Assembly: GCA_037176905.1 (NCBI GenBank)
Contig: JBBBWG010005002.1
Span: 45,811-72,794, forward strand
DNA: 26,984 nucleotides
Direction of reading: 5' to 3'
Origin: Azolla pinnata
Lineage: Eukaryota; Streptophyta; Polypodiopsida; Salviniales; Salviniaceae
Positions 1 through 10,600 of this stretch are shown piece after piece. A model generated the notes under the pieces. That model was not told the DNA's origin. It ran no database searches and saw only the letters and a list, made by a program, of their open reading frames with translations. How positions within the stretch are numbered: the first letter of the stretch is position 1; every line of letters begins with the position of its first letter. The position numbers and the translations under genes are program-made.

Positions 1-151
1 CCCTAAAAGATAGGGGATCTGCTAATGACGAGCAATATCAGAGAGATGAGAATGGTTTAAAGGTGATTAACCACACCCTAAAAGATAGGGGATCTGCTAA
101 TGACGAGCAATATCAGAGAGATGAGAATGGTTTAAAGGTGATTAACCACAC
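1..151. repeat. Two-copy 75-bp tandem repeat at window edge
   Basis: A 75-bp unit beginning ccctaaaagatagggg occurs at 1-75 and again, apparently without change, at 76-150. Because the first copy starts at base 1, the array may continue to the left of the window. No reading frame or known element is recognised. The near-perfect identity points to a recent duplication. Confidence 0.9.
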
Positions 152-240
152 CGATCAGCCCCGAGCGAAAGACTAAAGAAGATGAATCTCGGTACAAGCC
201 GTGCCCCTCCCATATACCACAGATAGTTTACCTTCTTAGA

Positions 241-472
241 TTATACCTTGGAAGTTAGACAGGTACGGATCCGATGATCAGAGAGTCAAGCCTCACTATG
301 AGAGAGCCTTAATTGCATCTCAGGATGGCGTAATGGGAGGAGATAGCTAGTCCCCGTTATACCTCGGAAGTTAGACAGGTACGGATCCGATGATCAGAGA
401 GTCTAGCCTCACTAAGAGAGAGCCTTCATTGCATCTCAGGATGGCGTAATGGGAGGAGGTAGTTAGTCCCCT
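241..472. repeat. Two-copy 116-bp tandem repeat
   Basis: A unit starting ttatacct(t/c)ggaagttagac lies at 241-356 and is repeated at 357-472 with a handful of substitutions and a one-base difference. Both copies carry ggatccgatgatcagagag and gcatctcaggatggcgtaat. The style resembles transposable-element DNA, but no terminal repeats, primer-binding site or coding segment confirm that. From here to 750 I see no further structure. If the IBA57-like gene is intact, this stretch is probably intron, since the exon at 751 opens with a splice acceptor. Confidence 0.85.
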
Positions 473-750
473 TTATATAGGTCAAACTTTTAGACTTCCC
501 TGATCACGAGGTGCGTTCACAAACCCCAGTCGTAGGATAACTAGTTTCCCACTTATCCTACCCTTAAAAGGCATTCAAATTTAGCTTCATGAACTGGTTC
601 CTAAGGAAATGCCCATAACACCTTTATGTTTTAAAGGATTAAGAAAAGATCGTATTCAAAGAAGGTAGGTCCCTGCCAAGCCGTGCATGAGGCATGCGTC
701 GTCTGTTAGAATCTTGCACAGAGATAGAAGTCAAGTACCTCCTTTTACAG

Positions 751-2993
751 GCATAAATTACGGGCTGAGGTGGAAGTCGAGGATGTGTCCAAAGAGTTTA
801 CTGCATGGCAGCGCTATGGCGGCCCTCTGATTAGCGATACTCCAAATAATGAGGATCCTGAAGTAGGCAGTGTCGGGTGGGGTGCTGATATTGATCGTGC
901 ATCTCAGGCATCAAATGAAGGAAACAATGAAGGGTGTTCCTGGTTCAGAGATCCGCGATGCCCAGCTTTAGGATTCCGGGGAATTTTTCCGTCTTCTACA
1001 TTGCGTAAAACCTTTGCTATTCATTCTCCGTCTCACAATCAATAAATAGCAGTCTTTCTTTCCTCAATATGTTCACTGAACCACAGGCCCTTCTGGTATT
1101 TTCTACTACAGCCCCATCTGTTGACGCTAATAAGGAAACTGATGAAGTGTATTTCCGACAGTTGAGGTTAAGTCTCGGAATCGCAGAAGGATCCAAGGAG
1201 ATCCAGAAAGGTATGGAAATATTTATGTTTTAAATAGTTCTCTCAATCTCTTAGCCATACACAGCTCCTTTGCAAAAATCTGTTGAAAATCTCAAAAACG
1301 ACATCTTCAATGTTCTTCATGGTCTGTTTGTGTGCGGGATTGACCTTTGCCACAAAAGCTAATGAAACAAGGGGACATGGAAAGTATCATCGAGGCTCCA
1401 AAAAATAAGTATTTGTATTACTACTTATTGGTAGCCAGAATGTGTCTCAGTGCAAGATTTGCAGCTCGTGTAAGGTATATGTTTGTGTGCAACAGTGGGT
1501 TTTCGCCACTACAGAAACTAGTGAAACTAGGGAGACTAGAAGGTATCATCAAGCCTCCCAAAGAATACGTCTCCATATTCTGACTTATAGGTAGCCAGAA
1601 TGCAGAGAGGTAATGCTTGATGTACTACTGCCTGTGATGCTGTGAGCCATTATAACGAGCAGTGTGCTTAGATACACTGCGAGCCGATTGTGCGCATTGT
1701 TTGGTAGAGATGTTAAGTATGGTCCTCAATTTTGTGGATCCTTTCTACAAATACAGATAAAGCGAATCCGCTGGAGTACAATCTAGCTTGGCTCAATGCA
1801 ATCAGTTTTGAGAAGGGATGTTACGTTGGACAAGAACTGATGGCGCGCACACATCATCGCGGTGTAATAAGGAAGCGGCTCATGCCATTCACATTTGTTA
1901 GTGAAGCTGGTGAAGGTCAGTAACGAGGATTATGCAATGATTCAGTTAATGGAAAGACTAATGAGAGAAATACCCGCCTTAAGAAAAACACTGCTTTCAT
2001 GGCAGTATGTTGTTTTCTCACTCTTAAACAGCTGTACCGCTGTTAAAAACACCATGGAAAGGTGAGAAAACCTCTGCATTTAGGGTCATATGTTTTTCTT
2101 TTCCCTCTTAAAGAGCTGTACCATTGTTAATAACACTAGGAAAAGTCACCGCATGTAGGCCCACATGATTTTTCTTGTTCTCGAAATGCTGTATCTTTGC
2201 AAGAAAATCACTGCATTCAGGGTCAATACGTTCTTGAAAAACTGCATTTTTTTGTCAAAAATTCAGTGTAGTGAGAAAACCTCTGCATTTAGGGTCATAT
2301 CTTTTTTTTTCCTCTTAAAGAGCTGTACCAGTGTTAACAGCACTGGGGAAAGTCGCCGCATGTAGGCCCACATGATTTTTCTTGTTCTTAAAATGCTGTA
2401 ACTTTGCAAGAAAATCACTGCATTCAGGGTCATACATTCTTAAAAAACTGCACTTTTCTTAAAAACACAGTGTAAGGGCAAGGAAATTGCTGCAGCTTTG
2501 CCATAATCATACTGCAAAATATGTAATATCCATAACAGAGTTGCAACGAGCCGTGGATTTTTTTTTTCTTTTGTTTTCCATGATATAGTATAGTATACCC
2601 AGCAAAAGTATAGTATACCATGATATAGTATAGTATACCGTGGATCTTTTCTCTTTTGAAGCATGCAAATGTGTAGCATAGTAGAGGAGCACAAAAGCTG
2701 CGGATCTTCATGTTGTTTCTCATAATTGTACGTTGAAATATGCAATATGCATGACAGAGTTACAGGAAGCTGTGGAGCAAGGAGCGGCAGCAGAGATCAT
2801 CGATAAAGAAGGAGAGAAGAAGGTCGGTGATGTAACGACGGTGCTCGGGTCCAAGGGCCTCGGAGTGATTCGTCTGGAAGCTGCTCAGAAAGATGCATCG
2901 AAGCTGGTCGTGAAAGATGCGAGCGGTGTCCATGTGAGGCTTCATATCCCAAAGTGGTGGCCTCAGAACTGGTGCCCAGAGGAACTGAAATGA
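751..2993 (+). CDS. IBA57: IBA57/CAF17-like folate-binding Fe-S cluster assembly factor, mitochondrial (5'-partial)
   Basis: IBA57 (YgfZ/COG0354, related to glycine-cleavage T protein) works with the mitochondrial ISCA proteins in late maturation of [4Fe-4S] proteins. Four exons join in phase: 751-1004, 1112-1210, 1757-1915, 2758-2993, giving 248 residues to a TGA at 2991-2993. Exon 1 encodes WQRYGG and [11 protein letters not shown] and ends at [10 protein letters not shown]. Exon 2 carries [15 protein letters not shown]. Exon 3 carries the family signature KGCYVGQE followed by [11 protein letters not shown]. Exon 4 is the C-terminal barrel ([19 protein letters not shown]). The N-terminal third of the protein, with the targeting peptide, is missing: the acceptor tttacag before 751 shows that more exons lie upstream, outside the window or lost. 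A Trp stands in LAWLNAI where Gly is usual in plants (recalled); human IBA57 also has an aromatic residue near there. No frameshift or stop interrupts the four exons, so they look functional. Confidence 0.9.
1324..1612. repeat. Diverged tandem duplication in IBA57 intron 2
   Basis: A unit of about 156 bp starting tgtttgtgtgc is present at 1324-1479 and again at 1480-1612. Shared blocks include tagccagaatg and a stretch around ggtatcatc(g/a)aggct. The copies have drifted and carry small indels. It lies inside the intron between the exons ending at 1210 and starting at 1757 and has no coding role. Confidence 0.7.
2019..2474. repeat. Nested tandem duplication in IBA57 intron 3
   Basis: Two units of about 205 bp lie at 2062-2270 and 2271-2474, both opening gtgagaaaacctctgcattt and both containing gcatgtaggcccacatgatt. 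A partial third copy of the cttaaa(c/g)agctgtacc block precedes them at 2019-2061. Inside each unit, ctgcatt(t/c)agggtca occurs twice, so the unit itself arose by duplication. A tatagtatagtatacc motif then repeats three times at about 2582-2640. The whole block is within the 842-bp intron 1916-2757. Confidence 0.85.
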
Positions 2994-3414
2994 AAATAGG
3001 CGAAAGACGTACCTCGCCTTGATCGATGTCATGCTCATGCGGGATCAGTCCCTAATCTTAAAGAGACCTTTTGTGCCCGAAGAAAAGGAAGGATTTTCTC
3101 AACCCAGAGGTGGAAGTTTTGTAATCGAGTAGAGAGATTTAGGTCTTCCCGTGTGCTGGGTTTGCTCCAACTGTCATCATAAAATCTGTCCGGGAGTTTT
3201 GGCTGAGTTAGTTTGGAAGTATACATACATGTATATAAGGTGCCCTTTTTTGGGCCCCCCTTCTTTCGATGAGATTGTGTGATTTTGTGAAGTTGCCAGA
3301 ATGCCATGAGCTCTGTTTTCTAGCACAGGATGATCGGCAAACGAATTTGGGAAATGCCTAGATGAAGGTGGGAGAAGAATCAGATGACAGTTTGATGAAG
3401 ATAGAGATCAGAAT
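2994..3414. other. IBA57 3' flank, no gene seen
   Basis: This holds the presumed 3' UTR and flank of the IBA57-like gene. Short open frames on both strands lack recognisable domains or splice context. A TATA-like tatataagg at about 3232-3240 is not followed by a plausible coding start. I see no clear nearby polyadenylation signal. Confidence 0.5.
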
Positions 3415-3417
3415 ATA

Positions 3418-3442
3418 GAAGAAGAAGAAGAAGAAGAAGAAG
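3418..3442. repeat. (GAA)n microsatellite
   Basis: A pure run of about eight GAA triplets in intergenic DNA, directly before the minisatellite that starts near 3471. Confidence 0.95.
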
Positions 3443-3470
3443 ATTTGGAGGATCGAGGAGGATTTACATG

Positions 3471-3720
3471 AACTAGATGGTGTTTGATCATTAAAGAGGC
3501 TGTCTAATTGCATGAATTAGTTGATGGTGTTGATCGATGAAAGAGCTGTCTAATTGTATGAATTAGATGGTGCCGATGAAATTGTCTGTCTAACTGCATA
3601 AATTAGATTGTGCAGATGGTCAAGTGGCTCTCTAATCGCATTTGCGATATGGTGTTGATCAACTAGCTATCTAATTTTATGAATTCGATGGTGTCGACCA
3701 TGTGCTTGTCTGATTGCACA
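3471..3720. repeat. Degenerate 40-46 bp minisatellite, six units
   Basis: Six diverged units start at about 3471, 3515, 3561, 3601, 3642 and 3682. Each has the skeleton aatt(a/c)gatggtg, a gatc or gatg segment, then ctgtctaattgcatg. Unit length varies from 39 to 46 bp and internal similarity is moderate, so the array is old. No coding potential is evident. Confidence 0.8.
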
Positions 3721-5160
3721 GAGACTTGTTAATGAACCCATGTCAAGGCAAAACGATGAGTTGACGCAGAAAATCCAGATGCAATATGTATGTCAGATAG
3801 ACTTCTCGTGCATTTATAATTTAAAAGAGGTAGAATGCCCTCAAGATACTAGCTCAGAAAAAATAAGAACAAGAAGTCTGGTTGAAAGGGCCCCGACGGT
3901 AACAAGGCCATCCTGATTCTGATAAGAGGAAACATCATTCGAAGTGTAATCGCGGTTTTATAATGGCAGCTTATTCTAATAAATAAACGCATGCGAGATG
4001 GTTCCAGAGACAAAACAACACAGTAAAAAAGGGATGCTTAGAAGCCTAGTCGTCGGCGATAGGAATATAATTGAAAAGGCCAGAGAAATGTGTGCAAATA
4101 GTACAATAACAGGACGTGTACAGATCGATCTTCATCCGTAATCGAGCGATAGCTAGCAGGATCGCGAGGCTCCAAAGGAAAACATCATCGAAGCGCCCTT
4201 TGAAGTCGGAGGTTGTGAAAACACTGACAATGCAAATGAATGTTCTGGGCTGACGAAGCTGTGAGCTGGAACTGCAGTAGACGAGGCAAAACGGGGACAG
4301 GCAGATCTGGCTTTCTCGTACTCCTTCCCTTTTTTTCCCCTCTCGCTTTATCCCATGCAAAAAAGAAAAAAACAGTTATGGATGATTGATTATGCATACC
4401 GAATCAAGTGATCGCATCCAGCTTAACAGCAGCAGCATATGGGCCCTGATCGGATCACGAATTGGAAGCTCCATGTCAGCCCAACAACCTTTCCTCGATA
4501 TTTATTGCTTTCCAAAATCCGACTGATGCTCGATTGCAACTCGCTTCGCTATGAATCGTAGACAACGCTCTATTGGGCCTTAAGCAGATTGTTCCATTTT
4601 TTGGCTGTATGTTTTGGCTTCTAAAGTATCTTGTGCGTGTCCTGATTATAGTTATTCAACTGCAAAGTCGAAATTTCGAGCACTGGCCTTTGTGATCCGG
4701 AACTTGACTGAGATTCCGATCCGAGATCAACCATGATCTACATCGTCTGATTACATTCACTAAATTCGAAGTGGAGCAGTTGATAAGGGAAAGAGCCCAT
4801 GTCTGTGACAAAATTTGGAATCTTAACCCCAAATCATGAGCATAACCATAAAAATTAACATGCTTAGTTCTATTGTTTTTACTAATATCATTAATCTTAA
4901 ACAACCACTGAATCCCTGCTGGCATGGTTGTTAACAAATTAAGACCAATTTGCCCCAAATTTGAACGACATAAAAAGCAAACAAAGGTATGATAAACCAA
5001 TGAATATTGAAGTAAAACAAAAACTTTAATTGCATCATATAAAACAAAATAAACCTGTGTGGAAAACAAGTGAATAAATTGAATTAAAACAGAAATTTGT
5101 ATGGAAAACAAGTGAGAAAGTAGATTAAAACATAAATTTGTGTTGAAAACAAGTGAAAAT
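3721..5160. other. Intergenic DNA, AT-rich in its second half, no gene supported
   Basis: There is no convincing gene here. A minus-strand frame at 4046-4360 ends in a hydrophobic stretch (FLWSLAILLAIARLRMKID), but I recognise no family and no upstream exons. From about 4800 the DNA becomes strongly AT-rich. The phrase gaaaacaagtga recurs at about 5062, 5106 and 5148, a short degenerate tandem repeat with a period near 43 bp. Confidence 0.5.
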
Positions 5161-5266
5161 TTGAAGGGAAAACTGCCAAAAAACGCCTAGCAATATTATA
5201 AATTACAATTTAACATTTACTAAAACTAGAAATTACAAATGAACGCCTAGTTTAAAAAAGTGACAC

Positions 5267-5296
5267 TCGATTAATTTATTAACACCAAATCTATTA
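5267..5296. repeat. Internal copy of a motif repeated just outside the TIR element
   Basis: The segment ctcgattaatttattaaca at 5267 recurs as ctcgattaattgattagca at 6071-6100, beyond the right end of the candidate element, and both are followed by ccaaatc. This direct repeat suggests that the flank contains the start of a second, truncated copy, or that the element boundaries are wider than the inverted repeats show. Confidence 0.5.
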
Positions 5297-5669
5297 ATTT
5301 TGAGCTCTATTAACATTGAATTAATTACTTTTTTAACATCAATTAACTGATTAACTCCAAATTAACTTGTGATTCAATTGGTTAGATTCCAAATTATTCA
5401 CTTTTGTAAATCAAATATAGTTAGGGAATCGATTAGGATCAATTAGTGGGAAGCGAATAGGAATGCAATCAATTAACAATATACTAACGAAATTAATTGG
5501 GCGTTAATATCACGTCGTCGACAATGATGGAATTGAAAGACACGAATATGACAAGATGAAAAAACAGATAAGTATAAGAAGACAATAAATGTATTACCAG
5601 GAGACTTGAAGTACAAGGCGCCGAAGACAGACGTTGAACTGGAATAGTTCAATAACGAGGTTAAGAGCC

Positions 5670-5722
5670 CATTATATAGTATCAGCCAATGCCCACCACA
5701 TTGGCATGCATGCATGCATGCG
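5670..5722 (-). promoter_or_regulatory. RY (CATGCATG) cluster next to a TATA box, minus strand
   Basis: Positions 5704-5721 are a run of alternating CATG/GCAT (gcatgcatgcatgcatgc), the core of the plant RY/Sph element bound by B3 factors such as ABI3/FUS3. Reading the minus strand, ccaatg follows and then tatataatgg at about 5678-5669. A donor-like ctcctg/gtaata lies further on near 5602. The layout resembles a seed-type core promoter plus first exon, but no start codon or protein follows. It may be a fragment captured by the surrounding TIR element, or chance. Confidence 0.35.
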
Positions 5723-5831
5723 GCGTCGTGATCATGTGTGAGCCTGAAAGACGATGCGAGGTGGTTCACTATCTTTTGGATTATTAAGTTAGTATTACAT
5801 AACCAATAATATGATAGCCATATAAGTTTTA

Positions 5832-5912
5832 AGATATAATGTAGTACGATGGTTAGTAATAATATCTTATATTTTATATTTTAAGGGTTTTGGGTTCGAA
5901 CCTCGAACAATC
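5832..5912 (+). mobile_element. tRNA-like internal promoter (possible SINE remnant)
   Basis: Position 5842 begins tagtacgatggttag, similar to a pol III A box, and 5893-5902 is ggttcgaacc, a perfect match to the B-box consensus GGTTCGANNCC. The boxes are 51 bp apart, close to tRNA spacing. The rest does not fold as a normal tRNA and no anticodon arm or 3' end can be drawn, so this is not a functional tRNA gene. A tRNA-derived SINE or decayed tRNA pseudogene fits best. Confidence 0.45.
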
Positions 5913-6104
5913 GGTATATATTGATAGTGGTTTTTGTATATCCATGACAATTATTTTTTTGTGGAAGATAAGAGTAGGCGTATATTTGTAGTTTCTAATT
6001 CCAGAAGGCGCTAAAATGTACTTTATAAAATTGTTAGGCGTTTTTTGGTAATTCTCCATAAAAATTACTGCTCGATTAATTGATTAGCACCAAATCAATC
6101 ATGA

Positions 6105-6135
<31 letters not shown>

Positions 6136-7362
6136 TCATCACCATGACGACCATCGTCACCGTCACCTGTGTCATCATTGTGACCACTATCGTCACCATC
6201 GTCACCATCACCACCCGTGATCATCATGACCACCATGGTCACCAACACCACCATAATCATCACCACCATCATCACCACCATCATCACCACCACCACCACC
6301 ACTGTCATCACCATCATCACCATCATCACCATCATCACCATCATCACCATCATCACCATCATCACCATCACCAATGTCATCATCATCACCACCATCATCA
6401 CCATCACTGCCCGTCATCATCATCACTACCCATTGTCACCATCAACATTGTCATCATCACCACCACCACGGTCATCACCATCACCACATCGTCAGCATCA
6501 CCATCGTCATCACCATCACCACCACCACCATCATCATCACCACGATCGTCACCATGGCCATTGTCACCATCATCACCACCATTGTCACCATCACAATGTC
6601 ATCATCATCAGCAGTCAGCATCACCAGCATCGTCACCATGACCACCATCATCATCATCATCGCCATCGTCAACATGACCATCATCATCATCACCACCACC
6701 ATCGTCTGCATGACCACCATCATCATGACCACTATCGTCACCATGACCATTGTTATCATCACCACCATGATCATCATCATCATCACCATCGTCACCATTA
6801 CCATAGTCATCATCATCACCACCATCACCACCATCACCATGATCACCATGATCACCAGCATCGCCATCATCACCATGATCGTCACCATGATTATCGTCAT
6901 CATCCTCACCACCACCATCATCATCACCGCTACCGTCACCATGATCACCCTCACCGTCATCACCACCACCACTGTCACCATCACCAATGTCACCATCATC
7001 ACCATCATCATCACCATCACCATGGTCATCATCATCACCACCACCGTCACCATCATCACCACCATCGTCACCATCACCATCGTCACCATCACGATCGTCA
7101 CCATCACCACCGGTCACCATCGTCACTACCATCGTCATCATCACCACCATCGTCACCATCATCACCATCATCGTCACCATCACCACCGTCACCATCATGA
7201 CCACCATCGTCACCATCACCACCGGTCACCATCATGACCACCATCGTCACCATCACCACCGTCAACATGATGACCACCATCGTCACCATCGTCATCGTCA
7301 CCGTCGTCACCATCGTCACCATGACCACCATGGCCATGACCATGACCACCATCATCATCATC
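6105..7362. repeat. 1.26-kb imperfect CAC/CAT/GTC trinucleotide tract
   Basis: Nearly every triplet across 1258 bp is acc, atc, gtc or atg in one phase, so the plus strand reads as purine-pyrimidine-C repeated over 400 times. Interior blocks such as catcaccat repeat as units of 6-9 bases. All six frames are largely open and yield poly-His, Ile/Thr, Ser/Pro, Met/Val or Asp/Gly strings. These are artefacts of the repeat, with no flanking start or exon context. The tract ends about 310 bp before the start codon of the PXA-PX gene. Confidence 0.95.
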
Positions 7363-7671
7363 TCCGCTGTTCCTCTTGTCAGACAAAAACAGCTGTACGA
7401 TTCAAATTCTGCTCAGCGAAGGAACCAGAGAAGGAGAGGGAGACGCCGACATGCGACGAGATCAGAAGAGGAAAGAAAAGGAGGAGCGAGGAGAATCACC
7501 CATGCCCTTGGGAACCTTGCGCGCAGAAGAATCACCTGAAGATTCAGCGGAATAAGAGGACCAGAAGAAGAGGAGGAGGAGGCGGAGGCAGGAGGAGGAG
7601 GAGGAGGAGGCAGGAGGAGAAGTCGCAGTAGTAATAGTAGAAGAAGAAGAATCATCGGGGGATCGTTGATC
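7363..7671 (+). promoter_or_regulatory. Presumed promoter/5' UTR of the PXA-PX gene, purine-rich
   Basis: Between the trinucleotide tract and the start codon, the plus strand is strongly purine-rich, with an (AGG)n-type run at about 7560-7622 followed by (GAA)n near 7640. I see no convincing TATA box. Long GA-rich leaders are common in plant 5' UTRs, so this likely contains the transcription start, but its position cannot be set from sequence alone. Confidence 0.5.
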
Positions 7672-10600
7672 ATGATGTGCAAGGAGAAGGTGAATACGCA
7701 GAGGGAGATGAAAAGTTTGCAAGACCTCTTCGAAGAAGCTAAAAGGAGAACTGCGCTGTGGATCGTTTTCATCCTCGGCCTAGCTTTCCTTCTCTCTGGT
7801 AAGCTCTCTCTCAGGATCCATTGTCTCTTTCCATGGATTTCTCTCTCGCTCTCTCCCCCCCCTTCTTTTTACCTTTCGGGATTGATTTCAAGTTTTTCCA
7901 TGGATTCACTTTCTCTCGGAACATTTGTTATATCATGCCATTTACACCATGAAATCTTCGGCTACTTGAGATCGGACAGCGTACAATCAGAAAGCTGTTT
8001 CAGGCGTGTTGGACCTTCCTATGGCTGTTGTAAATTCTATATCTTTATATGAAAGAATTTGTTCCCCTTTGCCATCATAAAAATGTCTCCAAATGTTTGC
8101 CGCTGTCTCCTGAATGTATTATGAAATTCTACTCCATTCTCTAAACGAATAGAAGTGAGCAGGAATGTGCTTTTACTTCCATGTCTGGTTTTTCCCGTTC
8201 AATTGACATTGATTAGACAACCTTCCTAAGATCTGGTGGTAGAAAGCAAAGACAGGGAAGCAACCCCAATCAAAGGTGTTGTACAATTGAAGAGATATCG
8301 GCAGCTCCCTTTCAGGGATATTCTTATGCCTCATATGGATATGTAATATAGTGAATGACTGGTTTCTCCTTCCAATCTCTGGTGGGAGGAAACAAAAGAG
8401 GGGAAAAAACTCAGATCAACGACATGTAGTAGAATTTAAAGAGGTATTGGCAGTTATTTTCTCAGGAATATCAGTATGCTACAGATTGATATGTAACATA
8501 ATGAATGCCTATCCATGTTTGGCCAAGAGTTGCTACGTTTCTAGAGCCCTCTACTAAGATTTGGGGATTGTTTGTGAGGTTATCAGCAAAAAGCCGTTTT
8601 TGTTTAGATTCAAGAATGCCTCACATTATTCAGAAAATATAGTGAAACCAGTATCATTAGTTAATATTGAGATGCTGAGCAACTGCCTGTTCTTGAGATA
8701 GAGCAATTCTGATCTACATCAGATTACAATGAATAGCAATGAATACCCGAGTACTATTGATTGGAGAAGTGGAGATATCAGAGCATCTGTCCACATATAG
8801 GTGTAGTTTGGTATAGAATCTTATCTATTTCTGAAGTAGTGGTTGTGTTTATTCTCACAAAGGGCTATGAGAGAACCTATTACTGTTGGTGTTCTTTGTT
8901 TGAACTCATGTTATCTACCGTGATTGTGAGTTACCAACATTATATGTCCCTCTGGCTACTAAATTCTACTACACCTAGATATCTAGAACATTATCAGATT
9001 GGTGTTAATCTGATTGTTATTTACTGCAAAAATAAGTTGGCATGAGAACGTATCACTGTCAGTGAACAATTGTGTGGATCCTACATAACAAGCGTTTCTA
9101 AGTTGGACATCTAAAACTAGGTATTCTTTTTCGAGTGGACAAAAATATAGGGCTACTGCAGAAGTTATAATGACAGGGAAAATCACTGAATAAAGATTCT
9201 TGTGTTAAACACACGTGAAATAAGTATCTGAATTCTAAAGGTATAATTTTGCGTTAGAACTTCTTTTTCTGTTGCATATGAAGTGGAATGCTACGAAATT
9301 TCGATGTGATCTAGTAAATCTATGTTCCATGGTTTTGATCTTCACCTTTTCTGTATGCTGTTTTTTTTATCAACTTGATATGCTACAGTGAGATACATTA
9401 TGGACTTCAACAGTGGTTGGTTTGTACTAAGCATTAAAATATATTTCTAAGAAAGAGGTAGCATTGTTCTCAGTGCATGTCATCTGATCATTGAACTTGT
9501 CATGTCTTCTTTAGCTTCATGGTCGGTCAACTATGATAATCCTGTGTGAATGGGGTGGACCACTGGGAGTTGGGGAAAGGTAAGATGATTTTGCTTGAGT
9601 GCACAAGTACCAAACTAGGTAGCATCATTTGGACGCATGAGCCACAATAATCGCTAGCTTGATTAATTCTAGTTGTATCTTTCACTGTTGAGACATCTTT
9701 TTCCATCATTGGAAGAAGCAGGACATGAGGAGCAGGCACCATTACTAAGCAAAAGTTCTGGTAAATTGTGTATGACCTATATAAAGTGATATTTCTGATG
9801 GACTTGCACTGCAGCCAATGAAAGCCTTGTTTTGCCAAGCAACGAAACCACCTTATTAGCTTGTCTTACTGCACCTAAGTGATACTTGTGCTTCTTTTGT
9901 GGGTCTAATTGATTCTCATTCTAGTTATTGTTTCCTCATCATGTTTTGCAGCTTCAGAATTGACATGATGTTTTAACATGTGTTCTGATGTTGTTGGTAA
10001 GGGGAGTCAAGATAGTATATTTTTTGGCCCAAGCTTTATGAGCTGATGGTCCTGCATTTGTTGATCGGAATACTCAAGTTGTTAAACTTTTCTAACTTTC
10101 TTTATTGCTTCTTTATGTAACTGATTTAATATCAAGAAGTTAATGCCAAAGCAAATTAGTTCAGAATCAGCTCTGCATATATTTTAGATTAAATTTTTTA
10201 TCCATTTAATTAACTGGCTCAATGTTTGCAGTGAGCAGCAAAATAGTAGTTCTCAACATACCCATGGCAGTGCTGATATTAGCTGCTGTACGCTACATGT
10301 TTTTTGACCTTGAGATCCGAAGAAGGGTTGAACTGCCAAAATTTCCCCCACAATTAACCCATTTGCTGAAGCATCAGTTAGCTTCTAAAGATTCACGAGT
10401 TCAAGTTGCACGTGTGTCAAGTAGATGGAGACGAAAAGTTGACTCAGAGTTGGTAGAGAATTCGATTTCAAAGTTCACACATTGCATTGTCAAAGAGTTT
10501 GTTACAGACCTCTGGTTCTCATCTGTCACACCAGATCAGGATGTTCCCCAACAAATCGAAGCTCTTATCAATGAGGTTTTTGGGGAAATTGCGCAACGAG

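Larger units (their letters stand above)
5163..6060. mobile_element. Candidate non-autonomous TIR DNA transposon (MULE-like)
   Basis: The left end (about 5165-5252, opening gggaaaactgccaaaaaacg) is matched in reverse complement by the right end (about 5978-6060), which read inward opens tatggagaattaccaaaaaa. The inverted repeats run about 85 bp and stay alignable to the inner motif (g/c)gcctag or gcctac. Long TIRs with a ccaaaaaacgcc start are a Mutator-like habit, but no transposase is present and the target-site duplication is weak: gaaaatttg against aaaaattac agrees at six of nine positions. The interior holds tRNA-like promoter boxes and a TATA/RY pair, described separately. The superfamily is uncertain; the inverted symmetry itself is directly visible. 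Confidence 0.6.

Noticed and set aside
3225..3245. TATA-like tatataagg as a plus-strand promoter
   Set aside because: No start codon with a meaningful reading frame or exon follows within several hundred bases.
4046..4360. Minus-strand frame with a hydrophobic C-terminal segment and an acceptor-like site near 4225
   Set aside because: No recognisable family, no upstream exon, and codon use is not distinctive; a chance frame is as likely.
4656..5111. 151-residue minus-strand open frame
   Set aside because: It lies in AT-rich repetitive DNA, gives an unrecognised hydrophobic sequence and lacks a promoter or splice context.
6144..7237. Long open frames coding His-rich, Thr/Ile-rich, Met/Val-rich or Asp/Gly-rich proteins
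   Set aside because: They occur in all frames of a trinucleotide tract, have no exon boundaries or domain content, and are automatic products of the repeat.
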